NCBI RefSeq assembly: GCF_000426045.1
Contig: NZ_AUEP01000007.1
Span: 1-64,000 of the forward strand
DNA: 64,000 bases
From: Marmoricola sp. URHB0036
GTDB taxonomy: Bacteria > Actinomycetota > Actinomycetes > Propionibacteriales > Nocardioidaceae
Reading direction: 5' to 3'
Below the pieces are notes generated by a model. The model was not told the DNA's origin, did not search any database, and saw only the letters and a list, made by a program, of their open reading frames with translations. Shown in pieces: positions 45,712-54,831 of this stretch. The position numbers and the translations under genes were made by a program. How positions within the stretch are numbered: position 1 is the stretch's first letter; the number at the start of each line of letters is the position of its first letter.

Positions 45712-46279
45712 CAGCCCTCGCAAGCGGGCGACCAACCGTTGCAGGTGCGCTGACCTGCGAGTTTGTACTAGTGCCCCTACGCACCGCTACGCACCAGTAC
45801 CCGCCTCAACGCACCGTTTATCGGGACTTTAGTGGGACTTTATCGGGATCATCGACCAAGTCGCCGTCTCCGCGAAAGGGTCCCCATCTGGCGGGACGGG
45901 CAGTCCGAAACGGTCCAGAACCCGCAGCTGTCACCCCTGAACATCCGCTCGTGGCCGATGAGCGGAGGTTCCCAACACCACAACGATTGGCCAGCGCGCC
46001 GCCGACAGTTCGCCAGCTTGGCCATTCGCCGATGGCACGACGTTTTGCAAGCTCCTGCTCACGCGCGTTTCCGCGTTAGTCACTCCAACGGTGATCGCCC
46101 CCGCGCCCCACCCGCCCGCACCGCCATGGCAGAACAGAAGGCTCATCTACGACGACCGACCGCACCGCAGCACCGGTATGAGCCTGGGATACGGCTACAG
46201 TCGACGACCTCCCGCAACCATCGCCGCCGGGGGACAACGCAGTTCAGCCGAATTCCATGACCGCGTCGACGGACTGCAA
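45712..46279. other. non-coding scar, possible integrase tail
   Basis: No intact gene. On the minus strand, a frame ending at TAA 45818-45820 reads GDGDLVDDPDKVPLKSR, reminiscent of C-termini of actinobacterial integrases located next to att sites; too short to be sure. Direct repeats of GTGCG/GTAGCG near 45775-45800 may be arm-type sites. The remainder shows no pattern. Confidence 0.3.
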
Positions 46280-46429
46280 CTAGGCCTTGACGCGCAGCAT
46301 CTTGCGGTCATACATGGGAGACAGAGTGGCTGACGCCGTGAAGAGCGTGCCGCCAATGTCGATCTGGCAATCACCACTCATGATGTATTGCTTGTCCGCA
46401 AGGCCGTCGGGGTTGAGGACGTAACCCAC
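46280..46429 (-). pseudogene. 49-aa C-terminal-like fragment downstream of DJ-1 gene
   Basis: From GTG 46429 the frame reads GYVLNPDGLADKQYIMSGDC then QIDIGGTLFTASATLSPMYD and RKMLRVKA. This looks like the tail of a larger enzyme; the ending 'MYDxKxxRVKA' recalls FAD-dependent dimethylglycine/sarcosine-type oxidoreductases, but I am not sure. GAGGAG precedes the GTG, so a small gene is possible. Confidence 0.35.
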
Positions 46430-46443
46430 GCGCTCCTCGACGC

Positions 46444-47166
46444 CTAGGCGGGGACGCGGGCGTCTGCGTGGGCCAGGATCTCGAGCATGTGCTTGGCCAG
46501 GATCGCGGCGGAGTGGGGGTTCTGGCCAGTGACCAGGTTGCGGTCCTCGACCACGTAGGGCTCCCAGATCGGGCCGCGCGAGAAGTCGACGCCGACCTTC
46601 TCCTTTAACTCCGTCTCCAGCAGCCAGGGAGCCATCGGGGCCACCCCGACGGCTTCCTCTTCCTCGTCGGTGAAGCACGTGAGCTTGTAGCCCCGGAACG
46701 GCGAGACGCCGTGGATCCTCGTGGCGAGGATTGCGGCGGGGGCGTGGCAGACGATGAACAGCGGCCTGCCCGACTCAAGTTGGGCGGTCAGCAGGCGCCC
46801 GCAGTCGGCGTCCCAGGCAAGGTCCGACATCGGGCCGTGGCCGCCGGGCAGGTACACCGCGCCATAGTCCTCGAGACGGACGTCCGAGAGCTTCAGCGGG
46901 CGCCGCATCGCCTCCGCGACGCGGATTATTCGCTCGAGCTCGAGAGCCCCGTCGATGCCCCCGGCCATCTCGGGCCGCAGGCTCATCATGTCGACGTTCG
47001 GCGTGACGCCGTTCGGTGTCGCGACGACGACCTCGTAGCCGGCGTCGGTGAGGATCTTGTACGGATTCGCGAACTCCTCGGCCCAATAGCCTGTCGCGTA
47101 CCGCGTGCCGTCCTTCATGACCCAGTACGTCGCGCCGCTGACGATGAAGAGCACCTTCTTGCTCAT
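46444..47166 (-). CDS. DJ-1/PfpI family protein (Hsp31-like)
   Basis: 240 residues. Cysteine nucleophile in LFIVCHAPAAILATRI, preceded by the glutamate-bearing strand region and GAVYLPGGHGPMSDLAWD, which are type-1 glutamine-amidotransferase-like hallmarks. Hsp31/HchA-like members act as glyoxalase III or chaperones/deglycases. AGGAGG precedes ATG. A motif copy ends 53 nt upstream, so it belongs to the proposed regulon. Confidence 0.85.
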   Translation of the reverse strand: MSKKVLFIVSGATYWVMKDGTRYATGYWAEEFANPYKILTDAGYEVVVATPNGVTPNVDMMSLRPEMAGGIDGALELERIIRVAEAMRRPLKLSDVRLEDYGAVYLPGGHGPMSDLAWDADCGRLLTAQLESGRPLFIVCHAPAAILATRIHGVSPFRGYKLTCFTDEEEEAVGVAPMAPWLLETELKEKVGVDFSRGPIWEPYVVEDRNLVTGQNPHSAAILAKHMLEILAHADARVPA

Positions 47167-47219
47167 GACGACCTCCTGAGGTGGGCTGTTGGGTTCAAGC
47201 CTCGTGTGTCGCGGGACCG

Positions 47220-47242
47220 GTCGCGCCTGTGTATGCCCCTGG
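47220..47242 (-). promoter_or_regulatory. recurrent motif copy, DJ-1 gene
   Basis: Minus strand: CCAGGG, GCATA, CACAGG, CGCGAC; 53 nt before ATG 47166. Confidence 0.6.
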
Positions 47243-47257
47243 CCATGCCCCTGGTCT

Positions 47258-47527
47258 GCGCGAGGGGCGCCAACAGGTCGGCGGCTCCATCGGCACCGCT
47301 CTGCTCAGCAGCATCTATGGAAGTGCCGTCACCGCGCTCCTCGCCGACTACGCCACCACCCCGGGCAGCGAAGACGCGGCTGCCCGTGCCTGGCTACCAC
47401 GTCGCCCTTCGCCGCCGCCGCGGGCGCGCTCCTCGCCGTGGACCTGATCATCGGAGTCCTGGTGCGCCGCACGCGCGACCGCGTCACCGCTGATCTGACC
47501 GACGACGCGCTCGTTCTCGCCCACTGA
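47258..47527 (+). pseudogene. MFS (EmrB/QacA-like) transporter, C-terminal fragment
   Basis: RQQVGGSIGTALLSSIYGSA then VTALLADYATTPGSEDAAA in one frame, and FAAAAGALLAVDLIIGVLVR in the next, ending VTADLTDDALVLAH at 47527. This is the last two membrane segments of a DHA2 MFS protein with a frameshift near 47400. The rest is missing. Confidence 0.6.
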
Positions 47528-47552
47528 TCCCCCCGCCTGACAGGGAGCCACC

Positions 47553-48156
47553 ATGATCGTCGCTGTCACCGGCGCATGGGAACCCTCAGCCGCCTCGTCA
47601 TCGCGCAACTCCTTATCACCCGCACGTCTGAGGACCAGATCATCGCGATCGTCCGCAACGCGACGAAGGTGGCCGGCCTCGCTGCTCGAGGCATCGAGAT
47701 CCGTCAGGCCGAGTACGGCGATCCCGGCGCGTGGCCCGCCGCGCTGGATGGGGTGGATCAGGTCCTGCTGATCTCGGTCTCCGGGCCGGGCGCGAGCCGT
47801 GCGCACAGCAGCGTCATCGTCGCTGCGGCCCAGCCCGACGTCGGCCGGATCGCCTACATGTCGATCATCCACCCCGACGCCAGCTCCAACCCCGCTGGCG
47901 GGCGAGCACGCCGCCACGGAGCGCTCATCGCCGCAACCGGAATCCCCGCCGCAACCCTGCGCAACGCCTGGTATCACGAACTCCACACGACCTTGTTGCC
48001 CCAGTAACCTCGCCACCCGAGAGGTGGTCGGGTCAACGGGCGAGGGACGCATCTCCGGAAATGCCCGAGCCGGCTTCGCCACAGCCGCCGTGAGTGGCAT
48101 CCTCGGCGACGACGAGGACTTCCACAACTACGAACTCGGTGGCCCGTCTTTCACCA
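47553..48156 (+). pseudogene. NmrA/QOR2-like NAD(P)-binding protein, frameshifted
   Basis: Starts MIVAVTGA (47553), then a frameshift at the glycine motif and MGTLSRLVIAQLLITRTSED, EIRQAEYGDPGAWPAALDGV, DQVLLISVSG, then truncation after WYHELHTTLLPQ. In a third frame the normal tail continues: GSTGEGRISGNARAGFATAA and YELGGPSFT. Together this is a quinone-oxidoreductase-2-type protein with at least two frameshifts and an internal deletion. Confidence 0.6.
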
Positions 48157-48285
48157 GCATCGCGTCCACCACCGTCCGCAGGTCCTCGGCATGCTTGCGG
48201 TCGCGCTTACCGCGCGCGTTGAACACCGGCTCCAGCAGCTCCCAGCGGTTACGAAAGTCGTCGTTCGGGAGCTTCCGTTTCTACG
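48143..48285 (-). pseudogene. IS5-family transposase N-terminal fragment
   Basis: [20 protein letters not shown] then KHAEDLRTVVDAMLVKDG resembles the N-terminal domain of IS5-type transposases (D..WELLEP....R......DLRTV.DA.). Only ~47 residues. It abuts the QOR2-like remnant and probably marks the rearrangement point. Confidence 0.4.
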
Positions 48286-48342
48286 TCCAGGGCTCCGTCG
48301 ACACCCATATCCCTGGCTGCACTCGTTGACGAGGGCAAGACC

Positions 48343-48975
48343 TCACACAGATGCAACCGCTTCGCCGCGGACGCTGGCCCTGCGTGCCAGCCGGACCTCC
48401 TCCGGCGACCGTCGCTCCCACCCGTGAAACTGCGACACGTCGCCGGCGTCCCACGCCGCCCGCAGGCCTGGGGCGCTGAGGTCCCAATCGGGACGGATCT
48501 CCCTCGTCGCTGCTCGCAGGTCTCGCCAGAGGTCGTCGGCCGAGGGCCGACCCCAGAACCAATAGCCGTTGTAGACGCTGTGGATGACGAGCCCAGGCTT
48601 GAGCACCAGCGTGTGCGGAATCATCGGGTTGTGCTCCGGGTCGGTGTACTCCTGGATGTCGAGGTCCTTCTGGACGACCCGTTCGGGGTCGGACAGGAAA
48701 GGCCACTCGGCGCCGACCGAGGCGCGAAACTCCTGCAGCACGTGGTGTTCGTCGGTCGCGATGGTGGCGACGGTGGTGTAGGCGACCGCAAACTTGGGCT
48801 GGAGCCCGGCGAGCTCGAGATGCTGCTGGTGCTCCTTGGGGCAGAAGTGCCCGCGAGCGAGCGTGAGGATCATCGGATCGTCGCCTTGGAGCTCGCTCAG
48901 CGTGCGGACGGTGCCCGTGTGGTCGGGCAGCTCGAAGTCGGGAAAGACGCCACCGGGAACGATGTCGGACCGCAT
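48343..48975 (-). CDS. peroxiredoxin-like (AhpC/TSA fold) protein
   Basis: 210 residues from ATG 48975 (AAAGGTGGG upstream). Thioredoxin-fold peroxidase pattern: [40 protein letters not shown] with the presumed peroxidatic Cys in GHFCPKE (canonical TPVCT is not kept), then [20 protein letters not shown] and [21 protein letters not shown] function in peroxide reduction is plausible but the active site is atypical. Divergent from arcA across a motif pair. Confidence 0.8.
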   Translation of the reverse strand: MRSDIVPGGVFPDFELPDHTGTVRTLSELQGDDPMILTLARGHFCPKEHQQHLELAGLQPKFAVAYTTVATIATDEHHVLQEFRASVGAEWPFLSDPERVVQKDLDIQEYTDPEHNPMIPHTLVLKPGLVIHSVYNGYWFWGRPSADDLWRDLRAATREIRPDWDLSAPGLRAAWDAGDVSQFHGWERRSPEEVRLARRASVRGEAVASV

Positions 48976-49065
48976 GGAACCCACCTTTCGCTTCGGCGGA
49001 GCCTGGGAGCCGGCCGCCGGCGCCGTGCGTCGGCGCCTCCACACCATCGCGCCGTCCCTCTCTCG

Positions 49066-49088
49066 CTCGCGCCCGTGACGAACCCTGG
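49066..49088 (-). promoter_or_regulatory. recurrent motif copy, peroxiredoxin-like gene
   Basis: Minus strand: CCAGGG, TTCGT, CACGGG, CGCGAG; 90 nt before ATG 48975. Confidence 0.6.
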
Positions 49089-49130
49089 TCGGCTGCGCAG
49101 CGCGGACGGGGCCAGCGACCAGTACGTCGC

Positions 49131-49153
49131 CCAGGGGTTGGCACGGGCGCGAT
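49131..49153 (+). promoter_or_regulatory. recurrent motif copy, arcA
   Basis: CCAGGG, GTTGG, CACGGG, CGCGAT; 53 nt before the arcA ATG. Confidence 0.65.
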
Positions 49154-49206
49154 CAGAGGTCCGCGTGAACCACGCTGGTGCGAACCGGCATCAGGAGGTC
49201 AGCACG

Positions 49207-50469
49207 ATGAACACCACCGCGACGGAGACGCCCCCCGAGGCTCAGCTCACAGTCGGGATCCACTCGGAGGTCGGACGCCTCCGCGAGGTCATCGTCCACC
49301 GCCCCGGGCTGGAGCTCGATCGGCTCACCCCCGGCAACGCAGCTGCGTTGCTGTTCGACGACGTCATGTGGGCCGAGCGCGCCAGGGAGGAGCACGACGC
49401 GTTCACCGCGCTCCTGAGAGCGCGCGGGGTCCGCGTGCACCAGTTCGCCTCGCTACTGGCCGAGTCCCTCGCCACCGACGAGGGGCGGGCCTTCGCCGTA
49501 GAGCGGGTGTGCTGGGACGAGCGTTTCGGACCGGCGTTGGCGCGCGACCTGCGCGGGCTCTTCTCCGACACCGATCCAGCCGGTCTGGCCGAGCTTTTGA
49601 TCGGCGGGATCGTTGCCGCGGACCTGCGACCCTTGGGCTGGTCCGGGCTGGTGTGGTCGAGCCAGGACCTGGACGACTTCGTGCTCCCCCCGGTGCCCAA
49701 CACGCTCTTCCAGCGCGACAACACCGCCTGGATCGGTCACGGAGCCACGGTCAACCCGATGGCGATGCCTGCTCGTCGTCGGGAGTCGCTGCACACCCGC
49801 ACGGTCTACCGGCACCACCCGCTCTTCAGCGAGGCGCAGTTCCTGAGCCACTACGGCGACGACGACCTCGACCACGCGCCAGCCACCCTGGAGGGCGGCG
49901 ACATCCACGTCCTGTCCCATGACACCGTCATGATCGGGATGGGTGAGCGCACCACCCCGATGGGCGTCGAGATGCTGGCCCGCAGCCTGTTCGCCTCCAG
50001 GACGATCCGGCGGATCTTGGCGATCGAGCTGCCTCGGGCTCGCTCGGCCATGCACCTGGACACGATGCTCACGATGGTCGACGTCGCGACCTTCGTCGCC
50101 TACCCCTATCTCTCCGACGACCACTCCCGCATGTGGGTCCTCACCCCGGGAGTGGATCCGGACGTGGCCGACGTTTCGGAGCGGGTGGGCCTGCAGGCCA
50201 CCTTGTCCGAGATGCTGGGACGCGACGACGTCCGCGTGCTGAGGGCGACCCAGGACGTGCGGGCGGCGGAGCGGGAGCAGTGGAACGACGCCGACAACTA
50301 TCTGGCGATCGCACCGGGTGTCGTGCTCGGCTACGAACGCAACACTGACACCAACCGCCTGCTGTTCGACAACGGGATCGAAGTGCTGCCACTCGTCGGC
50401 AACGAGCTCGGGCGTGGCCGTGGTGGCGCGCGTTGCATGAGCTGCCCGGTACGCCGGGACCCGATCTGA
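49207..50469 (+). CDS. arcA: arginine deiminase
   Basis: 420 residues, full length. Hydrolyses arginine to citrulline and ammonia, the first step of arginine fermentation. Substrate and catalytic blocks: [13 protein letters not shown] (Asp), LEGGDIHVL (Glu), [14 protein letters not shown] (His) and the nucleophile Cys in GGARCMSCP near the end. AGGAGG lies seven bases before ATG 49207. It is separated from arcDBC by an SDR-like and a MOSC/reductase gene, but the pathway is complete in the window. Confidence 0.95.
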   Translation: MNTTATETPPEAQLTVGIHSEVGRLREVIVHRPGLELDRLTPGNAAALLFDDVMWAERAREEHDAFTALLRARGVRVHQFASLLAESLATDEGRAFAVERVCWDERFGPALARDLRGLFSDTDPAGLAELLIGGIVAADLRPLGWSGLVWSSQDLDDFVLPPVPNTLFQRDNTAWIGHGATVNPMAMPARRRESLHTRTVYRHHPLFSEAQFLSHYGDDDLDHAPATLEGGDIHVLSHDTVMIGMGERTTPMGVEMLARSLFASRTIRRILAIELPRARSAMHLDTMLTMVDVATFVAYPYLSDDHSRMWVLTPGVDPDVADVSERVGLQATLSEMLGRDDVRVLRATQDVRAAEREQWNDADNYLAIAPGVVLGYERNTDTNRLLFDNGIEVLPLVGNELGRGRGGARCMSCPVRRDPI

Positions 50470-50478
50470 GACGCGCTC

Positions 50479-51135
50479 GTGTCGAGCATCATCGTCGTCG
50501 GCGCGGGTCCCGGCCTCGGGGCGAGCATCGCCTCTCGGTTCGCCCGCGGGGGCTTCGCCGTCAGCTTGGTGGATCGGCGCGCAGGTACCCTCGCGGAGGT
50601 CCACAGCTCGCTCACGCCGTACGGCGTGCCCGTCGCGAGCTACATGGCTGACGCCGGACGCGCCGACGATCTGGACAAGGCGCTTGCAGCGGCGATGCAC
50701 GACCGCGGTGTGCCTGACGTCGTCGTCTACAACGCCGCTGTCGTCCGTGCCGACGGCCCGGGCGAACTGTCTGTCGAGGAGCTCGCGCAGACCTTCAACG
50801 TGAACGTGTCGGGCGCGCTTGTTGCTGCTCTGGCGACCGTTCCAGCCATGCAGGCGCGTGGGTCCGGCGCCTTCCTGGTGACGGGAGGTCTGCCCCGTCC
50901 GTCACCGAGCCACCTCAGCCTGTCCCTGGGCAAGGCGGCATTGCGCGCCCTCGTCGCGCTGCTAGCGGAGTACTACGCGCCGTCCGGAGTGCACGTGGCC
51001 ACCGTCGTCGTGGCGGAGGAGATCCGGCGGGACACGGGCTACGACGCGTTGCTGATCGCCGAGGAATTCTGGCGGCTGCATCGCGATCCACCGGGTGCCT
51101 GGCGAACCGAACACGTCTTCACCAGCTCCGCCTGA
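50479..51135 (+). CDS. SDR-like protein with altered active site
   Basis: 218 residues starting at GTG 50479, 9 nt after arcA. Rossmann start SSIIVVGAGPGLGASIASRF, NAG-type strand VVVYNAAVV. At the expected YxxxK the protein reads SHLSLSLGKAALRALVALLA: Lys kept, Tyr replaced by Leu/Ser. Nucleotide binding is likely, classical oxidoreductase activity doubtful. Probably transcribed with arcA. Confidence 0.8.
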   Translation: MSSIIVVGAGPGLGASIASRFARGGFAVSLVDRRAGTLAEVHSSLTPYGVPVASYMADAGRADDLDKALAAAMHDRGVPDVVVYNAAVVRADGPGELSVEELAQTFNVNVSGALVAALATVPAMQARGSGAFLVTGGLPRPSPSHLSLSLGKAALRALVALLAEYYAPSGVHVATVVVAEEIRRDTGYDALLIAEEFWRLHRDPPGAWRTEHVFTSSA

Positions 51136-51174
51136 CGTGGGCCAGACGTGACAACATTGCAGGAGGAGGGCGCG

Positions 51175-52905
51175 GTGGCGACCTTGGTGTCGGTCAACGT
51201 CGGGATGCCTCGGGACGTCCCGTGGCGAGGCCGCGTCGTGCACACCGGCGTCTGGAAACGCGAGGTCCCGGGACCCCACATGGTCCGCCGCCTCAACATC
51301 GACGGTGACGGGCAGGGCGATCTGGCCGGCCACGGCGGCGAGCAGCGGGCCGTCCTCGTCTACCAGCTCGAGGCCTACCGGCACTGGGAGGAGCACCTGG
51401 CGCGCTCGCACCTGGTGCCCGGCTCGTTCGGCGAGAACTTCACCGTCGAGGGCCTGGCCGACGAGGACGTGTGCATCGGTGATCGCTACCGCATCGGAGA
51501 GGCCGAGGTCGAGGTGACCCAGCCGCGCGTGACCTGCTTCAGGGTCGGCATGCGGATGGAGGAGCCACGGCTGCCGTCGTTGTTGGTCGCACATCGACGC
51601 CCTGGGTTCTACCTGCGGATCCTCACCGAGGGTCGGGTCGCCGCCGGGGACGAGATCGTCCTCGTCGCGCGAGGGCGGCACGGTCTGAGCGTGGCTGACG
51701 TCGACGGACTGCTCTACCTGCCCGGGCACGACCCGGAGCTCCTCGAGGCGGCGCAGGACATCCCCGCCCTCAGCCCGGGGTGGCGCGAGTCGTTCCGCAG
51801 CATGCGCAAGAACGGCTCCGGAGAGGCTTCTCCTGCCGGGATCGCTGTCGCCGAACCGCCCGCCTGGGCGGGCTTTCGTTCCCTCACGGTCATCGATGTC
51901 GTGGCCGAGAGCGGTTCGGTGACGTCCTACCGCCTTGCGGGGGACGGGCGACTGCCGGCGTACCTGGCCGGTCAGTTCCTCACCGTGCGTGTGACGGATG
52001 CCGGTGACCCGGCTCCGGTGCGCACCTACTCCCTGTCGGGGGACCCCGGCGGTGGTGACTACCGCATCAGCGTGAAGCGCGAGACCAAAGGTGCGGTCAG
52101 CTCCTACCTGCACGCCCACCTGCAGGCCGGGACGCGCCTCGAGGTGGCTGCCCCGCGTGGTGGCTTTGTGCTGGCCGCGGGCACCGGACCCGTGCTGCTC
52201 CTTTCCGCGGGCGTCGGCCTGACCCCCGTGCTGGCGATGCTGCACGAGCTCGCCGACGAGCAGGACCCGCGGCCGGTGTGGTGGATCTACACGACACGGG
52301 ATGCCCAGAGCCATCCTTTCTCGAGCGAGGTGGCCGAATTGCTCGCGCGGTTGCCCTCGTCGCACTCCGTGATCTGCTACACGTCTCCGTCACACCCACT
52401 CGATCCCGGTGTACGAGCGGGCCGCCTCACCGCGGAGACGATGGCCGGTCTCGGACTGCCCGTCGAAGCCGATGCCTACCTCTGCGGTCCCGAGGGCTTC
52501 ATGGACGACATGTCGGCCTATCTGGCGGACCTCGGCGTGGACCCGACGCGGATTCACACTGAGCGCTTCGGGTCGCGCTCACCCATCAATCCCGGGGTGG
52601 TGCGGGCAGCGGGTCGTCCACCGCACCAGCCCTCCGGGCGCCCTGGGGCTGGTCCGGCCGTCACCTTCGCGCGTTCTGGGCTCACCACTGGGTGGTCGGA
52701 GGCCTACTCCTCGCTGCTCGAGCTGGCCGAGGCGTGCGACGTACCGACCCGGTGGTCCTGCCGCTCGGGCGTGTGCCACACGGGCGTCACCGCTGTCCTC
52801 TCCGGTGACGCCGACTACGACATTTCGCCCCTGGAGCCGCCCGGAGACGACGAGCTGCTGATCTGCTCGGCCCAACCGACCGCTGACCTCGTGCTAGATC
52901 TGTGA
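51175..52905 (+). CDS. MOSC domain – flavin reductase – [2Fe-2S] fusion protein
   Basis: 576 residues. GTG 51175 has AGGAGGAGGG just upstream and beats an in-frame GTG at 51148. Order: MOSC (YiiM-like; GDGQGDLAGHGGEQRAVLVY, FGENFTVEGL, VTQPRVTCFRVG with its Cys), FAD domain (VRTYSLSGDPGGGDYRISVK), NAD domain (VLLLSAGVGLTPVLAMLHEL, AYLCGPEGFMDDM) and C-terminal ferredoxin. In the last, CRSGVCHTGVTAVLSG carries Gly where the third cluster Cys (CxxxxCxxC) is expected; the final Cys (LICSAQP) remains. Electron carrier or N-hydroxylamine-reductase-like role is possible. Confidence 0.85.
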   Translation: MATLVSVNVGMPRDVPWRGRVVHTGVWKREVPGPHMVRRLNIDGDGQGDLAGHGGEQRAVLVYQLEAYRHWEEHLARSHLVPGSFGENFTVEGLADEDVCIGDRYRIGEAEVEVTQPRVTCFRVGMRMEEPRLPSLLVAHRRPGFYLRILTEGRVAAGDEIVLVARGRHGLSVADVDGLLYLPGHDPELLEAAQDIPALSPGWRESFRSMRKNGSGEASPAGIAVAEPPAWAGFRSLTVIDVVAESGSVTSYRLAGDGRLPAYLAGQFLTVRVTDAGDPAPVRTYSLSGDPGGGDYRISVKRETKGAVSSYLHAHLQAGTRLEVAAPRGGFVLAAGTGPVLLLSAGVGLTPVLAMLHELADEQDPRPVWWIYTTRDAQSHPFSSEVAELLARLPSSHSVICYTSPSHPLDPGVRAGRLTAETMAGLGLPVEADAYLCGPEGFMDDMSAYLADLGVDPTRIHTERFGSRSPINPGVVRAAGRPPHQPSGRPGAGPAVTFARSGLTTGWSEAYSSLLELAEACDVPTRWSCRSGVCHTGVTAVLSGDADYDISPLEPPGDDELLICSAQPTADLVLDL

Positions 52906-52916
52906 GCAGGTCCGGG

Positions 52917-53822
52917 CTAGAGGCCGCCGAGCACCTGCGTTCCCGCCGTACCGGTGAACACCGCCGCAAGATCGTCGAGGGAGCCGATCGATGCTCGATG
53001 GCCAGTCGCCAGCACGAACTCGCGGACGGCGTCGATCTTCGGTCCCATCGAACCCGCGGGAAACTGCAGCTGAGCCAGCTCGGCAGGGGTGATCTTGCCG
53101 ATCGGACGTTGCTGGGGCGTGCCGAATTCCGCCATGACTGCTGGTACGTCGGTCAGGACCAGGAACAGGTCAGCAGCGAGCTGTCGGGCCAGCAATGACG
53201 CCACCAGGTCCTTGTCGATGACTGCCTCCACGCCCTCGAGTCCATGACTCGCAAGCACGACCGGAACACCTCCACCCCCGGCCAGCACGACCGTGGCTCC
53301 GTGGTGAAGGAGCGCATCGGCGGTGTCCACCTCCACGACGCGTTGGGGGCGGGGGGAGGCAACGACTCGACGCCATCCGTCACCGTCCTTGGCGAATGTC
53401 CAGTCATGCTGGGCTGAGAGTGCCTCCATCTCCGGCTCGTCGTAAACCGATCCCACGAATTTGGTGGGTGCGGCGAACGCTGGGTCATCCACCTCGACGA
53501 TGGTCTGCGTCACCAGGGTGACAACCGGCCCGTCCAGTGACCTTCCTATGGCCTGTTGCAGCCAGTAGCCGATGAGCCCTTGCGTCTCGGCGACCAAGTC
53601 CCCGAGGGGGTAGGGGCGACTCAGCGACCGGTCGGCCGCGCTCTCCAGCGCCAACAGGCCGACCTGCGGGCCGTTGCCGTGCACGATCAACAGCTCGTGC
53701 TCTGCAGCGATCTTCGAGAGGTGGTCCGCAGCATGGGTGACGTGTTGGAGCTGGGGTGCGGCATCCGGGCGCTCACCGCGTCGCAACAAGGCGTTGCCTC
53801 CGAGCGCTATGACGACGCGCAC
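52917..53822 (-). CDS. arcC: carbamate kinase
   Basis: 301 residues from GTG 53822, 4 nt after the arcB stop. Converts carbamoyl phosphate and ADP to ATP, ammonia and CO2, the energy-yielding step of the arginine deiminase pathway. Motifs: RVVIALGGNALLRRGE, LLIVHGNGPQVGLL, VLAGGGGVPVV, AVIDKDLVASLLA and FPAGSMGPKIDAVREF. Last gene of arcDBC. A longer frame to 54116 overlaps arcB and is not coding. Confidence 0.93.
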   Translation of the reverse strand: MRVVIALGGNALLRRGERPDAAPQLQHVTHAADHLSKIAAEHELLIVHGNGPQVGLLALESAADRSLSRPYPLGDLVAETQGLIGYWLQQAIGRSLDGPVVTLVTQTIVEVDDPAFAAPTKFVGSVYDEPEMEALSAQHDWTFAKDGDGWRRVVASPRPQRVVEVDTADALLHHGATVVLAGGGGVPVVLASHGLEGVEAVIDKDLVASLLARQLAADLFLVLTDVPAVMAEFGTPQQRPIGKITPAELAQLQFPAGSMGPKIDAVREFVLATGHRASIGSLDDLAAVFTGTAGTQVLGGL

Positions 53823-53826
53823 GAGG

Positions 53827-54831
53827 TCAGGTCCCCAGGGTGGCGACCATGACCGCCTTGATGGTGTGCATCCGGTTCTCGGCCTGGTCGAACACGATGG
53901 AGTTCTGTGACTCGAAGACCTCATCTGTGACCTCGAGAGCCTCAAGGCCGGCGCGCTGGAAGAGCTGTTCGCCGACCTCGGTCCCTCGGTCGTGGAGGGC
54001 TGGGAGGCAGTGCATGAACCGCACGTCATGGTTGCCCGTCTTGTCGAGGAGCTGTCGGTTGACCTGGTAGGGCAGGAGCAGGTCGATGCGCTGCTGCCAG
54101 GTTGCCTCTGGCTCACCCATGGAGACCCACACGTCGGTGTAGACGAAATCGACGCTGTCGACGCCCGCGCCAGGGTCGTCGGTCAGAGCGAGGCGTGCGC
54201 CGGTCCGCGCTGCGATCGCCTTGGCTGCTTCGACAACTTCGGGTGGATTCTGGAGAGTCGTAGGGGCGACCATCCGTACGTCCATCCCCATCATCGCGCC
54301 GGCGATGAGCAATGAGTTCGCGACGTTGTTGTGGGCGTCACCGACGTAGGCGAACGCGATCTCGTGGTCGGGTTTGCTGGCGTGCTCGCGCATGGTGAGC
54401 ATGTCGCAGAGCGACTGCGTGGGGTGCCACTGGTCGGTCAGGCCATTCCACACCGGGACCCCGGCGTACGCCGCGAGGGTCTCGACCGTGCCCTGCGAAA
54501 ACCCGCGATACTCGATGGCGTCGAACATCCGGCCGAGCACCCGGGCGGAGTCCTTCGCCGATTCCTTGTGCCCGATGTGCGAACCGGCGGGATCCAGGTA
54601 GGTGACGTGTGCGCCCTGGTGGTGGGCCGCGACCTCGAAGGCGGAGCGGGTACGAGTCGAGGCCTTCTCGAAGATGACCGCCACATTCGCCTCGTCGAGC
54701 CGCTTGCGCGGTTGATCTTGACCGTGCAGCTCGACCTTGAGTTGTGCGGCGAGGTCCAAGAGCGATCTCCACTCGTCGCCGGTGAAGTCGAGCTCCTTCA
54801 GGAAGTGCCGACCCTCCAGGTTCGTCGTCAT
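53827..54831 (-). CDS. arcB: ornithine carbamoyltransferase, catabolic
   Basis: 334 residues, all motifs: [20 protein letters not shown] (carbamoyl-phosphate site STRTR), [25 protein letters not shown] and [20 protein letters not shown] (HCLP). Converts citrulline and phosphate to ornithine and carbamoyl phosphate in this pathway. ATG overlaps the arcD stop (ATGA). The catabolic role is inferred from context rather than sequence. Confidence 0.95.
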   Translation of the reverse strand: MTTNLEGRHFLKELDFTGDEWRSLLDLAAQLKVELHGQDQPRKRLDEANVAVIFEKASTRTRSAFEVAAHHQGAHVTYLDPAGSHIGHKESAKDSARVLGRMFDAIEYRGFSQGTVETLAAYAGVPVWNGLTDQWHPTQSLCDMLTMREHASKPDHEIAFAYVGDAHNNVANSLLIAGAMMGMDVRMVAPTTLQNPPEVVEAAKAIAARTGARLALTDDPGAGVDSVDFVYTDVWVSMGEPEATWQQRIDLLLPYQVNRQLLDKTGNHDVRFMHCLPALHDRGTEVGEQLFQRAGLEALEVTDEVFESQNSIVFDQAENRMHTIKAVMVATLGT

